A DNA stretch of 64,000 nt from a virus. The notes beneath the pieces were generated by a model. It saw only the letters and a program-made list of their open reading frames with translations. It had not been told where the DNA came from and searched no databases. The translations under genes were made by a program, and so were the position numbers. The stretch spans positions 1-64,000 of the IMG/VR virus record IMGVR_UViG_3300044679_000029, one strand, 5' to 3'. Position 1 is the stretch's first letter. Each line of letters starts with the position of its first letter. This document shows, piece after piece, positions 7,937 to 15,840 of the stretch.

Positions 7937-8461
7937 TTAGCGGCTGATGAGATCCACTGTTAGAGTACCAGCGCCGTATACAGTCGAAGCAGCAGAGACG
8001 TTGTTGAATACAACCACACCAACAGTCTGGAAGTCTGCGGAAGCGCCAGTCTTAAGAGTTAGGTAACCCTTAGTACCAGTAGGATCGCTAGCATCAGAGT
8101 TCGCGCCGTCAGAAACGGTTAGAAGTGCGCCAGGAACCAGGCTACCGTTATTCACGAATAGAGTAGTCTGAATCTGAACACGGTTGGCCTTGATGAGAGT
8201 CACGTTGCCGGTGGCAAGCGCGTCGAACTCATTAGAGGTATTACCCTCAACCACCAGCCAGAACGGGGTAGGACCAGTGTCCACGCCTTCGTTAGGAACG
8301 GTGCCGGCTAGCGCAGCAACAGGAGAGCCGCTTGAGTTAGTGACATAAACAAGCATGCCTTCCTGAAGAGTAGTGCTAGAAGCAGGCGGGATGTCGAGTT
8401 CGTCAACTGACTCTGACGGCCAACCACGAACAACATCGAATGAAGAAGCAAGTAATGACAT
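7937..8461 (-). CDS. Probable capsid decoration protein, 174 aa
   Basis: A Ser/Thr/Gly/Val-rich beta protein with few charges that lies directly upstream of the capsid gene and follows a strong GAGGAG site. Size, composition and position match head decoration or stabilisation proteins, which bind the outer capsid surface. No cysteine or catalytic motif is present. It could alternatively be a head-fibre base. Confidence 0.55.
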   Translation of the reverse strand: MSLLASSFDVVRGWPSESVDELDIPPASSTTLQEGMLVYVTNSSGSPVAALAGTVPNEGVDTGPTPFWLVVEGNTSNEFDALATGNVTLIKANRVQIQTTLFVNNGSLVPGALLTVSDGANSDASDPTGTKGYLTLKTGASADFQTVGVVVFNNVSAASTVYGAGTLTVDLISR

Positions 8462-8476
8462 AGTTGTATCTCCTCT

Positions 8477-8833
8477 TTAACTAATAAGCCAGTTTTCAAA
8501 ATTCTTATCCGCAGCCGCAGAGGCTTCTTTTACTGAGCGCGGGGTTAAAGTTGAACCATCTTGACGATCACCAGCATCGCCTAGTTTATCGGCCGGAGCG
8601 TTAGCGCCAGCAATTTTTGTCAGAAGCGCGAGAACATCTTTGCTCTCAGCGAGCTTCTCTGCCATCTCTGCGGAGACTTCTTCACCAGCTAGAGCTGACA
8701 GGCTGGTTTGAATCTCGGTAGCTAACTTAATCTTAGCGTTCTTCTCGACCGAAGACTTCTCAGTCTCAACGGCCTCGATATAAGCAGCTGCCTTCTCAAG
8801 TACTTCGGCAGTCAATGTTAGAAGATCATTCAT
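8477..8833 (-). CDS. Helical virion-cluster protein, 118 aa
   Basis: Strongly helical, rich in Glu, Lys and Ala, and with a coiled-coil-like N-terminal half. It contains lysine-hydrophobic-alanine triplets (EKAAAYI, EKLAES, TKIAGA) like other proteins in this run. Position between protease and capsid suggests a scaffold-like or internal head protein, which is inference. Confidence 0.5.
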   Translation of the reverse strand: MNDLLTLTAEVLEKAAAYIEAVETEKSSVEKNAKIKLATEIQTSLSALAGEEVSAEMAEKLAESKDVLALLTKIAGANAPADKLGDAGDRQDGSTLTPRSVKEASAAADKNFENWLIS

Positions 8834-8974
8834 TTAGGCAATCCACCGACGAAGAGTTTCGATACCGAGTGCAGCTGATGCAATCTTTTCTGCGGCCGTC
8901 TTACGTGAGGCAACAGCAATCTCAGCTTCCTTACGGAGGGTGGCTGCTAAGGTCTTTAGAGTCTCTGAGATCAT
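8834..8974 (-). CDS. Short helical protein, 46 aa
   Basis: ATG at 8974 directly abuts the stop codon of the upstream gene (TAAATG), and its own stop abuts the next ATG (TAAATG at 8831-8836), so it fits the coupled gene chain perfectly. The sequence is a single amphipathic helix with L-K-T-L-A, R-K-T-A and E-K-I-A motifs shared with its neighbours. It may be a cleavable scaffold-type peptide; function unknown. Confidence 0.55.
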   Translation of the reverse strand: MISETLKTLAATLRKEAEIAVASRKTAAEKIASAALGIETLRRWIA

Positions 8975-9181
8975 TTACTTAATGCTTTCTTTGACTTCAT
9001 CAACTGTTACGTCAGACTGTGCTGCTTTCAGTGCTTCTGCTACTTTGATTAACGACTGAGCTAATACTGATGTAATTGTAGGTTCGCTTCTTTTCTCTAT
9101 CAATTCGATATCTTTGCTAACTGCATCTCCCGCAGTCTTTATAAGGTCTTCAATAACACTATCTAGCTTTGACTTAATCAT
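8975..9181 (-). CDS. Short helical protein, 68 aa
   Basis: A charged, helical protein with the same lysine-hydrophobic-alanine triplets (IKTAGD, IKVAEA) as neighbouring genes. It is coupled to the 46-aa gene downstream. No family recognised; probable internal head or scaffold component by position. Confidence 0.5.
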   Translation of the reverse strand: MIKSKLDSVIEDLIKTAGDAVSKDIELIEKRSEPTITSVLAQSLIKVAEALKAAQSDVTVDEVKESIK

Positions 9182-9192
9182 TAGTTAATTCT

Positions 9193-9765
9193 TTATGCCT
9201 GCGCCCAAATGGCCTCAACAACAGCCCTTGCGTCGTTGTAGCCGCGATCAAAACAATCCGAAGCGGTCTTCTCGATCTCCTTCATCGTATCGTTGTAACC
9301 AGCGGCAGCAGACTTGAGGAATTCTGGGTCCTGTGCGAGATTCTCAACGGCGTTATTATGGCCAAATTCAATGGCCTGCTTAACGAGTTCGGGGTATGCA
9401 GCAGCCAGCTTCTCAATCGAATCGACTTCGACAGCAGCGGTCTTGGTGCTTTCCTGGAACTGTGATAGGCGAGCAACGAAACCATCTGCTACGCAACTTC
9501 CATATAATTCAGCTTCCTTTCGGAGAGCCGCATCTTTAGCATCAGCTAGATCAGAAGCAATCTTATTTAGTTCTGAAACGGCCGGCTTCGCCCCAGCGGT
9601 CTTCGCAGATGCGGACTTAGTAGCTTCTTTTGCGCGTTCGAGAGCACCCATTAAGTCGGCTCTGGCGGCCTCTGACTTAGTGGCCTCAGAAGCGGTCTTA
9701 GTTACGCCAGCATCCTCAACGGATTGTAAATCTGAAAGAATTGATTCAAGAGTTAAACCGGCCAT
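9193..9765 (-). CDS. Alanine/lysine-rich helical virion protein, 190 aa
   Basis: The ATG at 9765 (MAGLTLESIL) is preferred over an upstream TTG because GAAGGAG lies in front of it. Almost all helix, the protein contains at least seven K-(T/S/I/L)-A triplets (TKTASE, NKIASD, TKTAAV, EKLAAA, LKSAAA, EKTASD). This composition suits a scaffold or core protein processed by the protease encoded just upstream. A possible promoter element (CTATATTTA) lies at about 9796-9804 on the minus strand. Confidence 0.5.
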   Translation of the reverse strand: MAGLTLESILSDLQSVEDAGVTKTASEATKSEAARADLMGALERAKEATKSASAKTAGAKPAVSELNKIASDLADAKDAALRKEAELYGSCVADGFVARLSQFQESTKTAAVEVDSIEKLAAAYPELVKQAIEFGHNNAVENLAQDPEFLKSAAAGYNDTMKEIEKTASDCFDRGYNDARAVVEAIWAQA

Positions 9766-9810
9766 ATAGTATTGCTCCTTCAAAATGAGCTACTGTAAAT
9801 ATAGTAGATA

Positions 9811-11760
9811 CTAACTGCGCTTCACAACCTCAGATAGGGCTAAAATGCCATCACCAATGAATTCAGCGAACTTCATAATATCTAGTTCTGGTACTTCGAC
9901 ACTATCGTACGAACCAGCCTTAATTAAAGTCTCTGGAACAGCGGCCGAACCGGTCATAGCAGCATGTCCAGCAGCGAGTAGAAGTAGCCCGGAAATAAAG
10001 GCTAAAGCTGGGTGCGCAAACGCAAGCTCGGCTATAGATCGTTTTCTCTCTGGAGTATCTAGATCGCCAAAATTTGTAGCGTGTGCGTGCGCTTGCCCTA
10101 GTAAAGTAAGCATCGCTGCTGTAGCAATTCCTGCTATCGGTGCTGAAGATACTTTACGCATTTCAGAGTTAATCGGAACAGTTAATTCTTCACCACTCCC
10201 ACCAGTCGGTTGGTACTCAGGAACGTGTTGTAAGTTCCAAGCGGCTGTTCCGCCTAAGGCGCCTAGCGCCGGAAATGCGAGCGCTGCGGTCGGATGCCCC
10301 ATAGCACGAGTAATGCCGTAACCCAGAGCGCTTAGCCCACCAATGCCTGCGGCCGTTATGAGTTGGCGTTTAACATTGGAATTATTCGCCATATCAGTAG
10401 CACCGCGTGTAGTTTGATATGGCTGCCCAGTCTGTGGATCTGTAGTTTCTACTTGATCCCACCGACCAGGTTCATTAGGTCTAAAAAGCTCTGGCATAGC
10501 ATTCATATAAAGATAACGCTTTAGATTAGAACGCTTTTCCATCCACGGTTCTAGCTGGTCTGCTAACTTTTGGTTAAAGTGTTCTTCAGATAGTTTCGTC
10601 CAAGGAAGTTGATCAAGCGCAGCCGTAAGAACGGGGTCTTCGGCAGCAAGTTTAATCAAAGCGAACGAAACTATATCAGCAGCAACTTTTACTTCTTCCG
10701 GAATTTTCATGCCGGGATTTAATTTCTTACCAACGATAGAAGTCATCTCTCCAGCAGTCGGGTCGAGACCCATTCGCGACATAGTAGACAGGATTTCTTC
10801 GGTGGAGAATTCATCGGTAGCTTTGTCTAAAGTCTTCTCGTCAAACTCAGGACGGTTCTTTAGGATATCTGGAAGTGAGTGTTGAATAAACCCGCGATTA
10901 ACCATTTCTTCCGCTTTTGGCATATTACTGGTTTCAATCGGCTCGCCTTTTACTTGCTTGACCATGTCCGAGATTTTGCGGATAGCGGCCATCTTATTAT
11001 CTAGGGCAGCAACTTTTTCACCGAGTTCTGCGGAAGTAATCTCGGCTTTTATAGCTGTAGATTCGTGAGCTACTTTTTTCATCATGAAGGCAATCTTATC
11101 CGCAGGGCGCATAACGAAACTTATATCAAATAGCCGCGGCGACGGGTTCCAACAAAAACATCTTCGCCCGTCAGGAAGAATCTCATTCATCGAGTACTTT
11201 AAGTGGTCACAATAATCTGCTCTAGTCTTAGCGGCGTTTCCACAAACGTCACAGAAATCCCTGTCAATTTTACATCCCATCGACACGGCGGGGAATTTTC
11301 CAGCATCAATGTCAGCAATAATGTTAGCTGCTTTTACGTTATCTACTCGTAACAAAAGTTCTACTCGGTGCATGTCCCAGTTATAAATGGCCTTCATCAC
11401 ATCGCCACACGATTTGGTGGGGTCTTTATTAGCATGGTGCTGGTATACCTTAGCTAACTTCTCAAATGAACCGACGTGTTCCGGTAGTGTCTCCCCGGCC
11501 TTGACACGCCCAAGTACAGGCTTCTCCGCGAAGGCATCGCCATTGCGGTTAGGGCCATAATATTCCCCCGCGGACATCGCTAATACGAGAATTATGGCGG
11601 AACCCTCAATAGGCTTTACATTCTTAATAAAGTCGGTTGCTTCAGACGCAAGTTTAACGCCTTCGGCCCTAGCACCAGGACGAATAATTTGTACGCATGG
11701 TTCGTTGGTCTTTGGGAATAAACCTTCGAACTGAAAAATCTTTGAAAAGTCCTTGGACAA
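9811..11760 (-). CDS. Probable prohead maturation protease with zinc insert and membrane tail, 649 aa
   Basis: Residues 1-230 resemble phage S78/T4 gp21-type head maturation proteases: a histidine in Y-Q-H-H-A-N-K-D-P (H108/H109), a serine in F-P-A-V-S-M-G (S160) and the distal F-D-I-S-F-V-x-R-P-A-D block (residues 211-221). Between Ser and that block sits a cysteine cluster (C170, C173, C184, C201, C203) that could bind zinc. The other 400 residues are not protease; they are helical and end with two hydrophobic segments (about residues 550-610). The best start is the TTG at 11760, since the next Met would remove the protease N-terminus; translation is coupled to the gene upstream. Catalytic assignment is by motif only. 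Confidence 0.6.
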   Translation of the reverse strand: MSKDFSKIFQFEGLFPKTNEPCVQIIRPGARAEGVKLASEATDFIKNVKPIEGSAIILVLAMSAGEYYGPNRNGDAFAEKPVLGRVKAGETLPEHVGSFEKLAKVYQHHANKDPTKSCGDVMKAIYNWDMHRVELLLRVDNVKAANIIADIDAGKFPAVSMGCKIDRDFCDVCGNAAKTRADYCDHLKYSMNEILPDGRRCFCWNPSPRLFDISFVMRPADKIAFMMKKVAHESTAIKAEITSAELGEKVAALDNKMAAIRKISDMVKQVKGEPIETSNMPKAEEMVNRGFIQHSLPDILKNRPEFDEKTLDKATDEFSTEEILSTMSRMGLDPTAGEMTSIVGKKLNPGMKIPEEVKVAADIVSFALIKLAAEDPVLTAALDQLPWTKLSEEHFNQKLADQLEPWMEKRSNLKRYLYMNAMPELFRPNEPGRWDQVETTDPQTGQPYQTTRGATDMANNSNVKRQLITAAGIGGLSALGYGITRAMGHPTAALAFPALGALGGTAAWNLQHVPEYQPTGGSGEELTVPINSEMRKVSSAPIAGIATAAMLTLLGQAHAHATNFGDLDTPERKRSIAELAFAHPALAFISGLLLLAAGHAAMTGSAAVPETLIKAGSYDSVEVPELDIMKFAEFIGDGILALSEVVKRS

Positions 11761-11762
11761 GA

Positions 11763-12938
11763 TTAAATGCTTTCTAGCGCGACCAACCCCTTAGCAATCC
11801 TAGCCTTTTCCGATCGCACAATATAGGCATCAGAGGCGATCTTTGCTACAGCATTGGCGATAGTAACTTCATCTTTGCCGACCAGTGAAGCAGCAATTTT
11901 GTGAAGCTGACCAGAACGGAAATATACTGCTGACTTGGGGTCTAATATAGAAGCCATTTTGTGCTCCTTAGAAGGAATTTCTTTATCTGTCGCCTTACCA
12001 TTTACGAGACGATGGAGTAGCCGTCCAGCACCGTATCCTAAAGCACCGCCTGCCACTCCTGCTATAGCTCCGCGCCCTAGAACTCCACCCGCACCTATTT
12101 GTCCTGTAAAAGCGGGTTTTAGACTAGATAGCCCCGAGGCCATAAGCCCCAACCCAATCCCAGCTAATTCTCCGCGGCGCCCCGCGTGCTGTGCGCGTTC
12201 ATTTTCGGTCTCCGCTGCTTTTAAAAATGACGCCATTTTATTCTCCTCAGCGATCTTGCCAATGTTACCTAATCTACTTCTAATACTAGAAAAACCTCTA
12301 CCTAGTCCACGAGCAATTTGTCCAGGCGCATTCGCGATACCCTGACTGATGTCTTTACCAACCTGTCCAACTGGCGTACTCCTATAGTCTAATACTTTAC
12401 GTCCGATATTGTTTGCTTCTGTCGGTATACTCGCTGCGAAATTTTTGTATTTCGCAGAAGTAGGCGCAATATGTTCCGCGATAGTCTTAAGTGGTCCTAG
12501 ATGATTTACAGCCGGCGCGATCCAATCTTTTCCGATTTCTTTATCGGCGGCTAAGTTATGCATACTCTTAAGTCCTCCGGGTCCTAACTGTGCACCAAGA
12601 GCATGCATTTTCTTCATATTCTCGGCTACTTCATAATCTCCCGCTAAACTTGCTACATTATGAAACATCGGAGATGCACCAGGCAACCCTTTAGCACCAG
12701 TACGAAGTGCGGAGCCGGTGAACTCACGAGTAACAGCCTGACCGAATCTAGTAGGACTAATATACTTTTTTATTCCATTAACAATACTTCCCTTTCCTAA
12801 TGCACCAATACCCAGTAATGCTTCAGGACTGTAGTTACTAAGATGACTCGCTTGATGAGCTATATGCCCCGCCCATTGTGCCAGCATGGCAGGGTCTAAA
12901 GCTTCTTTATCAAGAGCAGCTATTTTTTTATTCGCCAT
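11763..12938 (-). CDS. Glycine-zipper virion protein, 391 aa
   Basis: Begins M-A-N-K-K-I-A-A-L-D, overlapping the stop of the upstream gene. A glycine-zipper hydrophobic region (about residues 290-320, GAGGVLGRGAIAGVAGG and on) suggests membrane insertion or tight helix packing, as seen in phage proteins ejected with the DNA. Many K-(I/M)-A-S triplets are present (NKMASF, HKMASI, HKIAAS, AKIASD). It is probably an internal virion or ejection protein; no family is recognised. Confidence 0.45.
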   Translation of the reverse strand: MANKKIAALDKEALDPAMLAQWAGHIAHQASHLSNYSPEALLGIGALGKGSIVNGIKKYISPTRFGQAVTREFTGSALRTGAKGLPGASPMFHNVASLAGDYEVAENMKKMHALGAQLGPGGLKSMHNLAADKEIGKDWIAPAVNHLGPLKTIAEHIAPTSAKYKNFAASIPTEANNIGRKVLDYRSTPVGQVGKDISQGIANAPGQIARGLGRGFSSIRSRLGNIGKIAEENKMASFLKAAETENERAQHAGRRGELAGIGLGLMASGLSSLKPAFTGQIGAGGVLGRGAIAGVAGGALGYGAGRLLHRLVNGKATDKEIPSKEHKMASILDPKSAVYFRSGQLHKIAASLVGKDEVTIANAVAKIASDAYIVRSEKARIAKGLVALESI

Positions 12939-14175
12939 CGGGATTCTCTTTTAGATGACTAAAGATATTTTTGATATCCTTCACCCTTTGAAGATTTTTA
13001 TCTATAGTTTCGGACGACGGTATAAACGGTGCCACAACATTGCCGACATCCTTAGCCGCACCGGCGACATCCCTTACAGCCTGGACGCCTTTACTGACAG
13101 CCTCGCCACCGCGCCCAACGCTTTCAACGCCGTTCTGTACTGCTGTAGCTACTCCCTTTGCGCCCCTAACACCTTTGCTTAAAAGACCCTCTGGTTCAAT
13201 GAACTGGTGACCTAACGCAGCACCACCAACACCACCCACGACCGCTCCGCCTAGAGCGCCCTTTACAGCGTTATGTAATCTGGCATGGGGGACTGTCATA
13301 TCCTCATTCGGGTTAGTGCTCAAAGAACCTGCAACACCACCTAGAGTCCCACCAGCTGCTGCACCAAGTAAACCACCGCGTACAGCGGGAATCCTACCAA
13401 GTTGTGTAATCTTAGAAAGTGCCTCATCAGCGAAACCTGCTTGCTTTTTACTTCCACCACCATGCCCAGCAACGCTCTGCTCAGCTTTGGCTAAGTTAGC
13501 AAGTGTGCTAAAGTCCGGACCGGCGCCCATCGTAAGAGCCTCACGAAGATAACTACGAGTTGCATTTAGATCGGTTGATAGTGTCGGTGCGAACCGCTTG
13601 AAACTAATGTAGGCCTCCATAACGCGGGTTGGATTAGCACGTGAAATAATCGGGTCATCGGCCATCAGATGCTTCAAAATCGTGGTTGCACTGGGCTGTG
13701 TAAGATGCTCGATTAAAGACTTAATCCCAAGACCAAGCCCAGCAATGCTAGCACCAGCGACAGCTCCACCTACAGCCTTCCCGGCGCCGGACATAAAGTT
13801 TTGTCCAAATGAACCAGCCCCGCCAAAACCACCAGCAATCTTGGTAGTTGCACTCTGGACTGCTAATTTTCGCAGTTCACTATTCTTAGAAAAATCACCC
13901 ATCTCTGAACTCCTTCCAAGTGCTTCCTGGTTATTCCATTTAGCTGCGTTTTGATCTCGCATTGCTGATCTATCAAACTCTAAGGCGGCTATAGGAATTG
14001 TAGTTCCCACAGCCAGATATGGTAGGGCAGGACTTTTGAGTAGCGCCTTTATACCCTTTTTCAGGATGAACCTCGGCGTTGTTACTTGACTAGCCAAACT
14101 ACTCCCGACATTACCGATAGCATTAGCCGCCGGCGCCAGATTTTGACGTAGTAAATGTAATAACGCCGCATTCAT
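12928..14175 (-). CDS. Glycine-zipper virion protein, 415 aa
   Basis: Similar in design to the next gene, with three Gly/Ala-rich zipper segments (near residues 118-155, 270-290 and 310-330) that could insert in or cross a membrane, separated by charged helices. K-L-A and K-I-A-G motifs occur in the first third. Start and stop overlap the neighbouring genes by one and eleven bases. A role in genome ejection or as an inner core protein is inferred. Confidence 0.45.
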   Translation of the reverse strand: MNAALLHLLRQNLAPAANAIGNVGSSLASQVTTPRFILKKGIKALLKSPALPYLAVGTTIPIAALEFDRSAMRDQNAAKWNNQEALGRSSEMGDFSKNSELRKLAVQSATTKIAGGFGGAGSFGQNFMSGAGKAVGGAVAGASIAGLGLGIKSLIEHLTQPSATTILKHLMADDPIISRANPTRVMEAYISFKRFAPTLSTDLNATRSYLREALTMGAGPDFSTLANLAKAEQSVAGHGGGSKKQAGFADEALSKITQLGRIPAVRGGLLGAAAGGTLGGVAGSLSTNPNEDMTVPHARLHNAVKGALGGAVVGGVGGAALGHQFIEPEGLLSKGVRGAKGVATAVQNGVESVGRGGEAVSKGVQAVRDVAGAAKDVGNVVAPFIPSSETIDKNLQRVKDIKNIFSHLKENPDGE

Positions 14176-14951
14176 TAAATAAGTCCGTTCTCCCGCAACT
14201 TTTTATTTAGCTTACCATTAGCCACTGCTAACTTGATACAGGTGTTGTAAGCCTCAAGTGCCTGATTTGCAAGTTTAAATATTGGATTACTTGTATCTAC
14301 AACTTCTGCCTGCTTTACCAACCCAACCGGCTTAGCAAGTCGCGCTCGCGTAGACACGTCAACTAGTAAACACTCAGCAGTCTTACCAAGCACAGAATGA
14401 ATATCAGCTATAAGTGCTGGCGCTTCAGCAGCGTCAAATTTACGAACCTCTGTCGCCATCTTTTCGACAAAAAGCTTATAGACTTCTTTCGCCTCTAGAA
14501 GTTTGCCTTCCATCTCTGAAGCAATCTTACGTACAGCAAGACGGTTCTTAGAGTCAGCAAATGTTAGAGTAGCGTACTCGTCGTACTTTGGAACTTCGGT
14601 CCAAGATGCGGTCTTGTCAAAGCTAGCATTCTTTTCTGGTAGCGGAGTGCCGAAGTCAAGAGTCGAGTCGTCCGGATTACTTACTGCTGGCGGCTCACCG
14701 TAAAACTCTTGAAGAATCGCATCCGGGTCGGCAACGGGAAACTCAACTATCTTGTCGGCCGACTGCTTCTCGAATAACTCTAGGTGCGTACGAACGTTAG
14801 TGATTCGTGTTAGCTGACGAATTTGGTCTGGGTTAAGATGAAGTTCATGCGCCACCTTAATAACACCTTTGGCTAATTCGGTGCCGTTCTTCAGGAAGTC
14901 TCCTGAAATAGAATCAGCCAATTTTTCAAACTGTGACTCGGATAGGATCAT
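14175..14951 (-). CDS. Helical hypothetical virion protein, 258 aa
   Basis: All-helical and acidic, with many K-x-A triplets (EKLADS, IKVAHE, DKTASW, RKIASE, EKMATE, GKTAEC, FKLANQ). It shares a one-base stop/start overlap with the 415-aa gene. AAGGAG-like sequence precedes the start. Function unknown; grouped with the internal virion or scaffold candidates by composition and position. Confidence 0.5.
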   Translation of the reverse strand: MILSESQFEKLADSISGDFLKNGTELAKGVIKVAHELHLNPDQIRQLTRITNVRTHLELFEKQSADKIVEFPVADPDAILQEFYGEPPAVSNPDDSTLDFGTPLPEKNASFDKTASWTEVPKYDEYATLTFADSKNRLAVRKIASEMEGKLLEAKEVYKLFVEKMATEVRKFDAAEAPALIADIHSVLGKTAECLLVDVSTRARLAKPVGLVKQAEVVDTSNPIFKLANQALEAYNTCIKLAVANGKLNKKLRENGLI

Positions 14952-14960
14952 ACATTCTCC

Positions 14961-15641
14961 TTAATGAACAAGTTCATCTAAATTAACGGCGACCTGCTCC
15001 GTCGTGGTCTGGTCGATAGCCTTTAGAACCAACTCGAACTCGTCTTTAACAGCTTCGGTGGCTGGCTTAACGCTGACATACGCGACCATGGCTTTGATAG
15101 CAGCATCCATCCAATGACGCGCTTCTTTGGTGGATTCTGAATCCAGTGGATTAAGTCTTGCGGCTCGCGACAAAAAACTAGCATTGGCAATCATCTCGTT
15201 TAGTGAAGTCGTAATATCGATAGTAATAGGACCACGGCTAAAACGGTACTTCATGTAATTTAAACCCAATGTTAATGCACAACATTTTAAGTCGTGCCCC
15301 CAAGAAGTAGGGGTCTTCGGGTAAGTTTGGGCGTATGCCTCTACGTCTAACTCATCTTTGAATACCGACGTGTCGAAGAATAGATTGTGGTAAACCTTAG
15401 TAACTTCTTTTGGAATTTTTAGAGTATTCCAGATATCGTCTTCTGTAGCTTTAGCAAGCACAAACGCTTCTAAAACTTCACGCTTAAAGTTATCACTGAA
15501 AATGTTATAGGCATAAGTCACCGTCTCATCCGCAGTGACTCCGTTAGTCAATAACTCAACTAGACTCTTTTCGGAATCATTAGCAGGAAGTTCGCCTGAC
15601 TTAAGTTCGTGGAACCTGTGATTAAGTGATATTGTGGGCAT
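14961..15641 (-). CDS. Hypothetical protein, 226 aa
   Basis: A soluble helical protein without the lysine-x-alanine repeats of its neighbours and with a central W-G-H-D-L-K-C-C motif. It may be an assembly chaperone or neck component rather than part of the internal core. It overlaps the 72-aa HNH-derived reading frame upstream by 20 bases, so the start at 15641 is probably translationally coupled. No family recognised. Confidence 0.5.
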   Translation of the reverse strand: MPTISLNHRFHELKSGELPANDSEKSLVELLTNGVTADETVTYAYNIFSDNFKREVLEAFVLAKATEDDIWNTLKIPKEVTKVYHNLFFDTSVFKDELDVEAYAQTYPKTPTSWGHDLKCCALTLGLNYMKYRFSRGPITIDITTSLNEMIANASFLSRAARLNPLDSESTKEARHWMDAAIKAMVAYVSVKPATEAVKDEFELVLKAIDQTTTEQVAVNLDELVH

Positions 15642-15840
15642 GAATACGCTCTATGTGTGCTAAAAATTCTTCACCAGACATCTCACGTTTAGCGTAATTA
15701 CAGGTGTGGCAGCACGTTTGGCTCTCGCCCCCACAAATACGACACCCTGCTATCCAAGTAGTTCTTCCTAATTTAGTTTTATTCCCAACTCTTATTACTA
15801 CTCGGTTGCCGAATATTTGACCTGTATAATTTTTATACAT
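15622..15840 (-). CDS. Internally deleted homing-endonuclease-like protein, 72 aa
   Basis: The first 40 residues match the N-terminal pattern of phage HNH/AP2-type homing enzymes (tG-x-x-F-G-x-R-x-V, then W-x-x-x-C-x-x-C-G). The last 30 match the C-terminal end of HNH nucleases (C-x-x-C-N-x-A-K-R-E-M-S-x-E-E-F-L). The central HNH core with the catalytic histidine is missing. I read this as an in-frame deletion remnant that still fits the gene chain, with TAATG overlap with the 898-aa gene. It may be inactive or a small zinc-binding protein. Confidence 0.5.
   Translation of the reverse strand: MYKNYTGQIFGNRVVIRVGNKTKLGRTTWIAGCRICGGESQTCCHTCNYAKREMSGEEFLAHIERIHAHNIT

Noticed and set aside
9314-10321. 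Two long plus-strand frames opposite the helical virion and protease genes
   Set aside because: Antisense shadows rich in Ser/Ala/Pro, caused by the codon use of the real genes.
12955-13954. Plus-strand frames opposite the glycine-zipper proteins
   Set aside because: Antisense of Gly/Ala-rich codons gives Pro/Ala-rich frames; no start signals.
15800-15840. TTGACC with TATAAT on the plus strand as a promoter
   Set aside because: The spacing is only a few bases and the elements lie inside a coding frame.
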